Of a stretch of DNA of 64,000 nt, positions 9,198 through 17,520 are shown one piece after another. The notes below the pieces were generated by a model. That model saw only the letters and a program-made list of their open reading frames with translations, was not told the DNA's origin and did not search any database. The stretch is from NCBI GenBank assembly GCA_031266135.1, contig JAISBP010000001.1, positions 1-64,000 of the forward strand. Direction: 5' to 3'. Every line of letters starts with the position of its first letter. Positions within the stretch are counted from its first letter, which is position 1. Source of the DNA: Holosporales bacterium (GTDB taxonomy: Bacteria; Pseudomonadota; Alphaproteobacteria; RUG11792). Both the position numbers and the translations under genes were made by a program.

Positions 9198-10094
9198 ATG
9201 AATATACTCAAAATAATAATTATAGCAATGAGTGCTACAGGGTTAATAACCCAGATTAAGGCATCTTCCTCCGTAAATCCAGAACGATTTAGACCGCCAC
9301 CAATCAGGGGAAATGATATACAAAAGGTCATGGAGGAGTGTATACGTGATGGTGACACAAGATTTTGGCTTTCATCACGTATAAGTAAAAATCTTCCAAA
9401 AGTTCCGTGTGGAGATCAAATAATAGTTTGCTATCTAGTAGACAAAAGCACGGAAGGAAGAGTGTATCATCCATACCCAACATTTGGCACAGGTGTAACA
9501 CCCTTAAGGTCTATAGTTCCTACAGGCTTCATGGCGAGATTTCTAATATCTATCATACACAGCATAAGTAGTCCTGGGAGTCCTCCACCCGAACTTCCTT
9601 CAGAGATAGTAATTCGAGCGCCATTCAGGATTCCTATCAGTTATGATTGGGAAAATGTAGAGGCGGTGCCGGGACAAATCCAAGCAAAATTGATATTGCT
9701 TTCTACCCCTGATTTAATAATATTCCATTACATGGTAGCTGCTGCAGCGATAACAAAGGATCCTGCCGGATACGACAGAGTTTCTATACCGGCCGAAATC
9801 CGCGAAATATCTTGGCCATTAAATAATGCATTGCATGGATTCAGAAAATTCATAGATCCTTCCTTTGGACTTTCAGCACCAGATCCTTCGAAACGTAAAG
9901 TGGAATCCACTGTGCACGATTATCAGAGATCGATTGAGAAGAGGCCCCAAGGTTTGCACTCTCAACAAGGAACGAAGCAGAGTCCCAGCACTCCACAAGG
10001 GATACGATCACCATCAGGGCAATCTGCAAGATCTTCACAAAACTCTGGGCGCTCCTCCAATCAGGTAAATCCATTCTGGTGGAGCCCCAGTTAA
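9198..10094 (+). CDS. Exported protein with disordered C-terminus
   Basis: A 298-residue orphan. The N-terminus MNILKIIIIAMSATGLITQIKA is a clear signal peptide with a likely cleavage after KA. The middle (about 45-220) is ordered, with no motif I recognise. From about residue 225 the chain becomes a low-complexity, basic, Ser/Gln/Pro-rich tail with repeated SPSxxQ-like words ending in FWWSPS. Such tails are common in secreted effectors of intracellular bacteria, which is an inference only. It lies between another exported orphan and truA. Confidence 0.65.
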   Translation: MNILKIIIIAMSATGLITQIKASSSVNPERFRPPPIRGNDIQKVMEECIRDGDTRFWLSSRISKNLPKVPCGDQIIVCYLVDKSTEGRVYHPYPTFGTGVTPLRSIVPTGFMARFLISIIHSISSPGSPPPELPSEIVIRAPFRIPISYDWENVEAVPGQIQAKLILLSTPDLIIFHYMVAAAAITKDPAGYDRVSIPAEIREISWPLNNALHGFRKFIDPSFGLSAPDPSKRKVESTVHDYQRSIEKRPQGLHSQQGTKQSPSTPQGIRSPSGQSARSSQNSGRSSNQVNPFWWSPS

Positions 10095-10170
10095 ATGTTT
10101 CGAAAGAAGTCTATTTTTTCAAGCTTTCAAAGTAGGATGTGTATTATTCGCATAGAAGGCACTGTTCATC

Positions 10171-10932
10171 ATGAGAATTAAAATAATCATTGAATACAAT
10201 GGGATGACATTCTTTGGATGGCAGAAGCAAGATGGTGTGATATCAGTTCAAGAGACCTTAGAAAAAGCGATAGCGCAAGTTTTTAATGGTAAAGAGAAGG
10301 TAGAGTTATTTGGAGCCGGAAGAACTGATACAGGAGTGCATGCATTAGGCCAAGTTGCCCACTTTAACATATACACGGAGGTGTTAGTATTAAGATGGCA
10401 AAACGAAATTGGGAAATTAGTTAAGGCAATTAATTATTATTTAATTAATAGTGAAATTATAGTGCTAAGTGCCGAAGTAGTGTCCAATGATTTCCACGCA
10501 CGGTTTTCAGCTCGGATGAGACACTATGAATATCTAATATATAATCGAAAGATACAGTCTGTGCTCATGAAAGACCGAGCATGGCATGTTCCCCAGAAAC
10601 TGGATATACAGCAAATGATCAAAGCATCGCGGCATTTTATAGGAACTCATAACCTTAATTCATTTCGTTCGGCGCGGTGTAATGCAAATAATCCTGTACG
10701 AACCATATCGATGGTAAATATTCAACAATATCAAGAAATAATAAAAATATCGATTTCATCAAAATCATTTTTACATAACCAGGTACGGATTATGGTTGGC
10801 ACTCTAAAATTCATCGGAGAAAATAAAATGGATCCAGATGAAATAAAGGCGCTATTAATTGAGCAGGATCGAACGAATGCAGGTCCAACCGCCCCTCCAT
10901 ATGGACTCTATTTCAAAGGAGTTGAATATTGA
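10171..10932 (+). CDS. truA: tRNA pseudouridine(38-40) synthase
   Basis: A 253-residue enzyme that converts uridines 38-40 of the anticodon arm to pseudouridine. The catalytic aspartate is Asp53 in GAGRTDTGVHALGQVAHF. Other family segments are NDFHARFSARMRHYEY and the C-terminal SKSFLHNQVRIMVGTL. Length is normal. Base composition is more AT-rich than the ribosomal genes nearby. The gene ends at 10932 where an open frame of doubtful reality starts on the same strand. Confidence 0.95.
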   Translation: MRIKIIIEYNGMTFFGWQKQDGVISVQETLEKAIAQVFNGKEKVELFGAGRTDTGVHALGQVAHFNIYTEVLVLRWQNEIGKLVKAINYYLINSEIIVLSAEVVSNDFHARFSARMRHYEYLIYNRKIQSVLMKDRAWHVPQKLDIQQMIKASRHFIGTHNLNSFRSARCNANNPVRTISMVNIQQYQEIIKISISSKSFLHNQVRIMVGTLKFIGENKMDPDEIKALLIEQDRTNAGPTAPPYGLYFKGVEY

Positions 10933-11030
10933 TGACATCCAAACGGAATCAGGAGCAGCCAAAATTAAGTTGGTCACCCCAGATTACAAACCACAATGAT
11001 AATCTCGCAGTCTTTTGGAGGATGAAATAC

Positions 11031-11461
11031 TTAGAAAGGTGTACAGTCGACTGCCACAGCTTCTTCCCCACGCATTACTGGGGAGTATACTACCTTCCCG
11101 TAATCGGATTCATTCCCGGCCCTAAGCAGGTGTCTGAGATCTGCTATAAGTCGCGAAATTTCTGGGAGTGTGTGGTGAGCCCAGAGCTGCACCATCATAA
11201 TTTCCCTTTCACCATCAAATACATCGGTTGGATACACAGTGTAACCGTATTCGCTTCCCCCTTCGAAGAATTCCCGTTTTTGGGGATAATCCATATTGGC
11301 CAGGGAGAAGCACTGCGGATTAGGGCAGCCGGACCTGATAGGACAAACCAACAGCCTGGTTTTCAGATCTTCAGGCGTGAGCCCCCCGAGCTTGCAAACA
11401 CCATACTCGCACTTTGAAATGCCATTACACTTATTGCCAACATTCTACTTATTCTTTTCAT
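11031..11461 (-). pseudogene. Exported protein interrupted at a G6 tract
   Basis: On the minus strand AAAGGAG precedes an ATG at 11461 that starts a textbook signal peptide, MKRISRMLAISVMAFQSASM, ending VFASS. Six G follow and the frame then stops at codon 34 (SRLKI-stop). With seven (or four) G the frame continues LTPEDLKTRLLVCPIRSG and stays open for about 120 more residues to 11031. The mature part is cysteine-containing with YTVYPTDVFDGEREIMM and RLIADLRHLLRAG. The one-base defect lies exactly in the G tract at the cleavage site, as in three other genes here, so it may be an OFF phase. The opposite-strand frame over the same bases (10929-11417) has no such start signals. Function unknown. 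Confidence 0.65.
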
Positions 11462-11548
11462 CACAATTTCTCCTTTGTTTGAAACTATAGGTTATTTCTA
11501 CCAGGTATTCCAATGGTATGACAGACGGAGCTCATATGTCAAGCGAGA

Positions 11549-12277
11549 TCATGTCGCTTGTTTTGACTTCACAACTGATAACCGGATCTCGTGTTTCAGT
11601 GCCATGAGCAAGCAATTGGGTTCTCTGTGCGAAAAGACGTAGATTGGTATTCCCTTCTTGGAGGCCAGTAGTATCGCCGTTTCGTCCATGAATCCAAGTC
11701 TCTGAGATATGGCATCTGCGTATGTGACCTCCGGGAGATGGACAGCGTCTCTATGGATCTTTGGGTCCCTATCGTATACCCCATCCGTCTGTGTGGCCTT
11801 CAGGATGACGTCACACGAAGACATGAGAGCGCCCACAACCGACACCGTATCCGTCGAGAAATACGGAATTCCTATGCCTCCGACAAAGATCACAACCTGT
11901 CCGTTTTGCACTATCCTCCGTATCGTGAACGAATTATTGTTTTCTACATCGAATGGGAGGGGGAGGTTGGATACCATCTGCGCTGGTACACCCTTGCTCT
12001 GTAGGACGTCGCGAATCAGTATTCCGTTTATGACGGTCGATAGCATCCCCATCGCGTCGACTGTCTCCGGGCGCACCATCTCGTTATCGTTCCAGTCACG
12101 ACCTCTAACAAAATTTCCACCACCGACGACGAGGGATACGCCGATTCCGGCATCGATGACATTCTTGATATTCTGGCAGGTATTGGAGACGACATCGAGA
12201 TCGAAGCCGGAGCTACCAGCTCCAAACATCGCCTCCCCAGAGATTTTGATTAATACTCTGTTGTACCGTCTCTCCAT
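11549..12277 (-). CDS. pyrH: UMP kinase
   Basis: A 242-residue amino-acid-kinase-fold enzyme that phosphorylates UMP to UDP for pyrimidine nucleotide supply. It shows YNRVLIKISGEAMFG at the N-terminus, VVGGGNFVRGRDW around residues 50-65 and ATQTDGVYDRDPK near 160. It is the last gene of rpsB-tsf-pyrH, seven bases after tsf, the normal order (frr would usually follow and is not here). Confidence 0.95.
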   Translation of the reverse strand: MERRYNRVLIKISGEAMFGAGSSGFDLDVVSNTCQNIKNVIDAGIGVSLVVGGGNFVRGRDWNDNEMVRPETVDAMGMLSTVINGILIRDVLQSKGVPAQMVSNLPLPFDVENNNSFTIRRIVQNGQVVIFVGGIGIPYFSTDTVSVVGALMSSCDVILKATQTDGVYDRDPKIHRDAVHLPEVTYADAISQRLGFMDETAILLASKKGIPIYVFSHREPNCLLMALKHEIRLSVVKSKQAT

Positions 12278-12284
12278 TCTCGGT

Positions 12285-13214
12285 CTATTTTATAAATGAC
12301 TTTACTTCTTCAGCGAAATTGGTCTCCTGTTTTTCTATACCTTCGCCCAGGACGTATTTAATGAACGAAGTTACCTTTAAAGTTGTTCCATGAGCCTTAT
12401 TGAAATCATCGATGTAGGAACTGATCTTAGTCTTACCATCGATCACGAGTATCTGATCCAACAACACGCATTCCTCGAAAAACTTCTTGATGCGACCGTC
12501 GGCCATTTTCTCGGCTATCTCGGGGGGCTTCCCATTCTCCGCGGCCTGCGCCAGGATGATCTCCTTCTCCTTGGCGATGACGTCCTGTGGGACGCATTTC
12601 TGGCAGAGGTACGATGGATTGGCGGCCGCAATGTGCATCGCCAGCTTTTTCCCGATTGAATCGACCTCCGAAGGATCGCACGGCGTTTCTGATTCGATGG
12701 CGACGAGGACGCCTATCTTCCCCATGCCAGGTTTGATCGCTCCGTGCATATACGATGAAATCGCTCCGTTCTTCACGGAAAGTCGCTGACATCTCCTGAA
12801 ATTTACGTTCTCCCCGACCAGGGAAATGAGGAGGTCTATCTCTTCACGCACCGTCTTCCCGGTGCCAGAAAATTTAGAATCCAGTACCGTGTCCAGCGAT
12901 TCATGTTCTAGGGATATATTGGCGATCCCCGAGACTACGTCCTGAAACTTCTCATTCCGTGCCACGAAATCGGTCTCCGAATTTACCTCGATGATCGAGG
13001 CCGCTTTACTATCCGAGCTCAAGGAGAAGGCTATCAATCCATCCGCCGTGGTTCTGGATGACTTCTTTGCCGCGTCCATCAGGCCCTTCTTACGGAGGTG
13101 CTCAGCCGCGGCCTCGAGATTACATTCCGTCTCGATGAGGGCTCGCTTACAATCCATCATCCCGGCTCCGGTCTTATCACGGAGCTCCTTCACTAATTTT
13201 GCTGAAACTTCCAT
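12285..13214 (-). CDS. tsf: Elongation factor Ts
   Basis: A 309-residue nucleotide-exchange factor for EF-Tu. The start is at MEVSAKLVKELRDKTGAGMMDCK (13214), with AAGGAGG upstream; the longer frame reads back into rpsB. The N-terminal UBA-like domain, the TDFVARNEKF motif (about 80) and the two core halves are visible. It starts four bases after the rpsB stop and is followed by pyrH. Confidence 0.96.
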   Translation of the reverse strand: MEVSAKLVKELRDKTGAGMMDCKRALIETECNLEAAAEHLRKKGLMDAAKKSSRTTADGLIAFSLSSDSKAASIIEVNSETDFVARNEKFQDVVSGIANISLEHESLDTVLDSKFSGTGKTVREEIDLLISLVGENVNFRRCQRLSVKNGAISSYMHGAIKPGMGKIGVLVAIESETPCDPSEVDSIGKKLAMHIAAANPSYLCQKCVPQDVIAKEKEIILAQAAENGKPPEIAEKMADGRIKKFFEECVLLDQILVIDGKTKISSYIDDFNKAHGTTLKVTSFIKYVLGEGIEKQETNFAEEVKSFIK

Positions 13215-13218
13215 GATC

Positions 13219-14025
13219 CTATTGTCCTCCTTCTGTGGGTTGAACTTCTTCAACGGGTGCAGATTGCTCTGGCTCTCCATCAATGGCGCCGATATCATCC
13301 GGAACATTTTCTGCGGCCCCTATATCGATCCCCGACTTCTCGAGGCCCTTCTGGAGTCCCTCTAAGACCGCCCCCGCAAAGAGGTCACAATAAAGACTAA
13401 CAGCCTTGATGGCATCATCATTCCCGGGGATGGGGTATGTAATATCATCGGGATCTGAATTGGAATCCACGACCGCTATGATTGGGATACTGAGTTTCGC
13501 GGCCTCCTTTACAGAGATATTCTCGCGAATTGTATCGATGATTATGACGAGGTCGGGAAGACCTCCCATCTCACGAATTCCACCGAGTGCCAGCTCTAGT
13601 TTACCCTGCTCTCGCTGCAGCTGCAAAATCTCCTTCTTCGTGAGGCCAACCGGATTTGCAATCTGATCTTCCAGAGATTTCAAGCGTTTGATCGATTGCT
13701 TGATGGTCTTCCAGTTCGTTAGCATCCCGCCGAGCCACCTGTGGTTCACGTAATACTGTCCGCATTTCTTCGCGGATTCCTTCAATTTGTCTGATGCCTG
13801 AGATTTAGTCCCAACAAAGAGGACACGCCCATTATGCGAGGCCGTATCCCGTATCACGTCTAGGGCGTGATCCAGCATCGGTACCGTCTGTTCGAGATCT
13901 AGTATATGGATTCCACCTCTGCTTCCAAAGATGTATGGAGCCATCTTGGGATTCCATTTCCTGGTGATGTGTCCGTAATGAACACCAGCCTCCAGGAGCT
14001 GTCTCATTGTAAAATTTGTAGACAT
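13219..14025 (-). CDS. rpsB: 30S ribosomal protein S2
   Basis: A 268-residue S2 protein: [28 protein letters not shown] at the N-terminus, with [14 protein letters not shown] and [25 protein letters not shown] later. The start at 14025 fits the family; the longer frame adds 19 residues. The C-terminal 35 residues are acidic and family-variable. First gene of the rpsB-tsf-pyrH operon. Confidence 0.96.
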   Translation of the reverse strand: MSTNFTMRQLLEAGVHYGHITRKWNPKMAPYIFGSRGGIHILDLEQTVPMLDHALDVIRDTASHNGRVLFVGTKSQASDKLKESAKKCGQYYVNHRWLGGMLTNWKTIKQSIKRLKSLEDQIANPVGLTKKEILQLQREQGKLELALGGIREMGGLPDLVIIIDTIRENISVKEAAKLSIPIIAVVDSNSDPDDITYPIPGNDDAIKAVSLYCDLFAGAVLEGLQKGLEKSGIDIGAAENVPDDIGAIDGEPEQSAPVEEVQPTEGGQ

Positions 14026-14424
14026 GATATATTTTCCTTTCCGATTAAAAACATGGCGATAGAGCAAATAGAATTCCCACATATCTCAGAGTGGGCATCG
14101 GAAAACTCCTAATCACCAATAAATTAGACCAACATCCAAAACGTGATCCAATAAGATGATATCAAAAAAAGAGATACCTAGCAAGGTTGTATAAGATAAG
14201 ATGTATGCTTTGGTGCGGATACAAGACATCTGCTTAAATAATTATAGTTATCAATAATGATAAAAGACACTAGATCTTTTTAATAAAAAGATATAGTATA
14301 CGGATTATATTGAAAAAAGATATAGCATTCTTTTTGGAATTATAACTGAGAAGAACTATGCAACGGCTTTAAGGTACAATGGGCTGCCATTGATTCCTAC
14401 ACGAAACTGTGATTAATTAGTGAA
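14026..14424. other. Divergent intergenic region
   Basis: Lies between rpsB and the MATE transporter, so it should hold promoters for both. AT-rich; I could not assign -35/-10 pairs with confidence and saw no RNA gene. Confidence 0.4.
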
Positions 14425-15753
14425 ATGCAAACGATAGATTCATCCCTTAAGAGCATCCTGAACGTAACGTTGCCGATGGTCCTGGCGGCGATGTCCACGA
14501 ATGTGATGTTGTTGATCGATAGGTTCATGTTGGCCAGCTATTCTGTTGATTCTATGGCCGCCGTTGCGATCGCCATAAACTTCGTCCTGGCATTTACGTG
14601 TCTGTTTACCGGGATCGCGAGTTCCGCCGAGGTTTTCGTTGGGCAATACAATGGCTCCAAACAATACGACAACCTAGCCGCACCGACGTGGCAAATGATT
14701 TATATGTCTGCATTTGCGGCTGTCCCATGTATTTTAATCGCATACTTTTCAGATTACTTAAATTTATATCCCGAATACTATGCAAAAGATGGCATCATTT
14801 TTCAGAAGATTCTTCTGTATTTCGGGGCATTACCTTCAATAAAGCTAGCGTTTGCATCGTTCTTCGTTGGCCAAGGTAAAACAAAGATAATAACGATGGC
14901 CGTCGCAACTGGAGCATTCCTAAATATCATCCTGGACTACATCCTGATTTATTCATTAAATATGGGATGCCGTGGAGCTGCAATCGCTACGGTCATCGCC
15001 GAATTTATCCAGATCGTCATTTTGGGGGCCATATTTTTTTCGGAATCAAACAGAGTACGCTACATGACGTTCCAAAATCGAGCATTCAATAAAGATCTAT
15101 TCAAGGAATGCTTTCGAATTGGGCTCCCAATATCGCTCAGTAATTTCATAATGATATTTGCTTGGTACCTGATGGCCGCCACTATAGGCCATACATCGAA
15201 AGACGAGGCGACCGTCTATAGCATATGCTCTGCACTGTACGTGCTTTTCATATTCGTCGCTGAGGGAGTGAATAAGGGCGTCGAGGCAATCAGCGCCAAT
15301 ATGATCGGGCGCCGAGACCTGGAATCCATCGAGAAGGTCCGGAAAACGTTCGTCAAAATCTCGGTATTTTGCGGTGCAGTTTTCGCGATTCCCCTTGCGT
15401 TATGCCCTGAATGGATAATCAAACTCATCGGCATGGTTCCTCAAGATATCTCGAGACTATATCCAGAAATAAAGATGGGGCTAGCGTTGTTGACCCTCAA
15501 TATAACGTGCGAAACGCTTTTGTATTCAACGTGGGGAATATTGATCGCTGGAGGAGATTCGAGGTATTCAACGATAGTCGATCAGGTGTGTTTTTGGACG
15601 ATTGTCTGTTGTCCGATGCTTATATTATACTACGTCTGTGGATACACTTCAGCGATCATCCTTTATAGTCTCGTGACGCTCTGGCTAGTGATCTCCCAAT
15701 TCATCCTATATCGACGCTACAGAAGCCTGAAGTGGTACAACAAGCTGGTGTAG
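14425..15753 (+). CDS. MATE-family multidrug/cation antiporter
   Basis: A 442-residue protein with about twelve membrane segments and the MATE N-terminus ILNVTLPMVLAAMSTNVMLLIDRFML. Further family signs are the FFVGQGKTKI and LNIILDYILIY segments in the first half and the second-half repeat starting FRIGLPISLSNFIMI. MATE proteins export drugs or metabolites in exchange for Na+ or H+. No close operon partner; repeats follow. The substrate cannot be told from sequence. Confidence 0.88.
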   Translation: MQTIDSSLKSILNVTLPMVLAAMSTNVMLLIDRFMLASYSVDSMAAVAIAINFVLAFTCLFTGIASSAEVFVGQYNGSKQYDNLAAPTWQMIYMSAFAAVPCILIAYFSDYLNLYPEYYAKDGIIFQKILLYFGALPSIKLAFASFFVGQGKTKIITMAVATGAFLNIILDYILIYSLNMGCRGAAIATVIAEFIQIVILGAIFFSESNRVRYMTFQNRAFNKDLFKECFRIGLPISLSNFIMIFAWYLMAATIGHTSKDEATVYSICSALYVLFIFVAEGVNKGVEAISANMIGRRDLESIEKVRKTFVKISVFCGAVFAIPLALCPEWIIKLIGMVPQDISRLYPEIKMGLALLTLNITCETLLYSTWGILIAGGDSRYSTIVDQVCFWTIVCCPMLILYYVCGYTSAIILYSLVTLWLVISQFILYRRYRSLKWYNKLV

Positions 15754-15889
15754 TGAGTTTAGACGTACAAACAATTGTATGTGTACTTTGCATTTATGTA
15801 TTTGATGTGCAGGTGGAATATATTCACCAACGAATATTTCTTTTTACGTGTGGAATATTTTTTCTCTGCACAAAAATATTTTCCAAAAA

Positions 15890-16148
15890 TTAACGTATTC
15901 TTAAAAGATCCCTTTCAAAACCTCCAGAATCAGGATTATTGGAAGGAGAGACGGCACGCAGAACCGGAGTGACGTACCAAGAAGCTGATTATGGAGAGTT
16001 ATGGAAGGGATCTGTTGTTTTTATGCTATTTTCTTATACACCATCCCAGACCCCCACCCACCCGGGGCCGTCCGGGTCTTTCGGCTTGTATCTTGTATTC
16101 ATTCAAGATACACTTGAGTGTATCATAAATTGTTTAATAAAACGTTAA
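15890..16148 (+). repeat. Repeat A copy 2 (long form, interrupted by repeat C)
   Basis: The left end TTAACGTATTCTTAA is cut off from the rest (TTTTTATGCTATTTTCTTATACACC onwards) by a C element. The right part matches copy 1 closely, including the inner inverted repeat, and ends CGTTAA at 16148. Removing the insert restores the family sequence almost exactly. Confidence 0.85.
15906..16013 (+). repeat. Repeat C copy 1 (108 bp, nested in repeat A)
   Basis: Terminal inverted repeats AGATCCCTTTC and GGAAGGGATCT. The inside matches the pgeF insert over CCAGAATCAG...TTATTGG and GAAGCTGATTATG, but 36 bases (12 codons) are missing in the middle. One frame is open throughout and reads SLSKPPESGLLEGETARRTG and on to ADYGELWKGS. 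Confidence 0.85.
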
Positions 16149-16295
16149 TGAGCTGTAAATTTAAATTAAAGAAATATTGTGGATTAGAGATTATCTCATA
16201 AAGGTAATGAATGTATTTCCAAAGAGAATGAGTATACTCTATATCTTGTTGAGGTAAAATTTACTCACAGAGTCTAATATCAAATGAGGTGATGT

Positions 16296-17198
16296 ATGTA
16301 CTTACGAAGAGACACTCTATTATCAGAAATCGATTTTATAGATCACTGCTTCCTGGATAGAACTGGAGGGATCAGCACAGGAAATTTTAGGTCTCTAAAC
16401 TTCGGGTTTGCCCGCGGAGATGATGATCAGAACGTCCTGCAGAATAGACGGACAGTAGCCCAGCATTTCGGAATCCCAATATCCAATTTGATAACCCTAC
16501 ATCAAAAACACGGTGATAGTGTCCACGTTATAGATGCAGACAATATCGAAGAGTATAGGTTCAAAGATCCAGAAAGTATGCTCAACATTCATGGAGATGC
16601 AATCATCACCAATATCCCCGGTCTTTTGATCGGTGTCCAGACGGCGGATTGTGCTCCGATCCTCCTATGTGATAAAAAAAATAGATTCATTGCGGCGATA
16701 CATGCTGGATGGCGTGGAGCACTTGGTAACATCATCGAAAATACGGTGGAGACTTTACTTTCTTTGGAGAACAATAGACCTCTTTCGAAACCTTTAGAAT
16801 CAGAGTTATTGGTAGGAAAGATGGCGCACAGAACCGCAGCGTACTTGAGTGTACGTGAGGAATCGAGCACCGGATTGACGCACCAAGAAGCTGATTATGA
16901 AGAGTTATGGAAGAGGTCTAATGATATTGTGGCCGCTATTGGTCCATGTTTACAGCGTGATAGTTTCGCTGTAAATGATGAGATTATAGATCGTGTGGAT
17001 GATAGGTATCTGACTCATTTACCCGATAAAACGCTCTTCGATATGCAGGCTTATATTACCGATAAACTGTTGCGGCTGGGTGTTAAGACCGTATCTCATG
17101 TTAATATCGATACGTTTACGCAAGAAAATTTCTTTAGTTATAGGCGACAGGATGGACATTGTGGGGTACAATTCTCGGGTATCATTCTAAGAGGGTAA
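16296..17198 (+). CDS. pgeF: PgeF/YfiH laccase-domain protein with in-frame repeat insertion
   Basis: A 300-residue protein of the multicopper-polyphenol-oxidoreductase fold. E. coli YfiH (PgeF) removes mis-incorporated amino acids from peptidoglycan precursors. Signature segments: HQKHGD (about 68), TADCAPILLCD with the metal-binding Cys (about 117), AIHAGWRGALGNI (about 133) and AAIGPCLQRDSF (about 213). Residues 161-208 are not part of the family: they are encoded by a C-type repeat of exactly 144 bases inserted between the helix ending SLENN and NDIVAAIGPC. The frame is kept, so the protein probably still folds with an extra surface loop. GAGG precedes the start. It is followed four bases later by ybaB. 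Confidence 0.9.
   Translation: MYLRRDTLLSEIDFIDHCFLDRTGGISTGNFRSLNFGFARGDDDQNVLQNRRTVAQHFGIPISNLITLHQKHGDSVHVIDADNIEEYRFKDPESMLNIHGDAIITNIPGLLIGVQTADCAPILLCDKKNRFIAAIHAGWRGALGNIIENTVETLLSLENNRPLSKPLESELLVGKMAHRTAAYLSVREESSTGLTHQEADYEELWKRSNDIVAAIGPCLQRDSFAVNDEIIDRVDDRYLTHLPDKTLFDMQAYITDKLLRLGVKTVSHVNIDTFTQENFFSYRRQDGHCGVQFSGIILRG
16776..16919 (+). repeat. Repeat C copy 2 (144 bp) inside pgeF
   Basis: Ends in inverted repeats AGACCTCTTTC and GGAAGAGGTCT, 48 codons long, in frame with pgeF. It encodes RPLSKPLESELLVGKMAHRT followed by a segment ending ADYEELWKRS. The other copies carry the same frame, nearly free of stops, though they are intergenic. Confidence 0.92.
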
Positions 17199-17202
17199 AA
17201 AT

Positions 17203-17514
17203 ATGAACAACATGCAACAGCTTCTAGCACGGGCTCAGAAACTTCAAGCCAAAGTCGCGGAGGTGCAGAAGGAGCTGGAGAATAAGGATGTATCGGGGGC
17301 CGCTGGCTCTGGAGCCGTTGAGGTCGTCATGTCCATGAAGGGCATCGTTCGATCCATCACGATCAGTAAGGACATCATAAATCCTGATGAAAAGGATTTG
17401 CTCGAGGATCTGATTGTGGCCGCATTGAATGATGCTAAATCTAAGGCCGATAAGATATATGAAGAAGAAATGAAGGCGGCAACCGGCGGACTTGGCCTTC
17501 CAGGGATGATGTAG
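17203..17514 (+). CDS. YbaB/EbfC nucleoid-associated protein
   Basis: A 103-residue protein matching the YbaB/EbfC family: N-terminal coiled coil MNNMQQLLARAQKLQAKVAE, then VVMSMKGIVRSITISKDI and a glycine-rich end TGGLGLPGMM. Family members bind DNA as dimers. Often next to recR or dnaX; here it sits between pgeF and ffh with spacings of four and six bases, so one transcript is likely. Confidence 0.92.
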   Translation: MNNMQQLLARAQKLQAKVAEVQKELENKDVSGAAGSGAVEVVMSMKGIVRSITISKDIINPDEKDLLEDLIVAALNDAKSKADKIYEEEMKAATGGLGLPGMM

Positions 17515-17520
17515 GTCCCC

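Larger units (their letters stand above)
15754..16295. other. Repeat-filled intergenic region
   Basis: Contains repeat A copy 2 (15890-16148) interrupted by repeat C copy 1 (15906-16013). No separate gene is supported; the open frames here are translations of the repeats. Confidence 0.6.

Noticed and set aside
10929-11417. Plus-strand frame of 162 codons after truA
   Set aside because: It starts with an ATGA overlap but has no family and no export signal, while the minus strand has a Shine-Dalgarno, a signal peptide and the G-tract pattern.
15939-16148. 69-codon frame on the plus strand
   Set aside because: It is a translation of repeat C joined to repeat A, not a gene.
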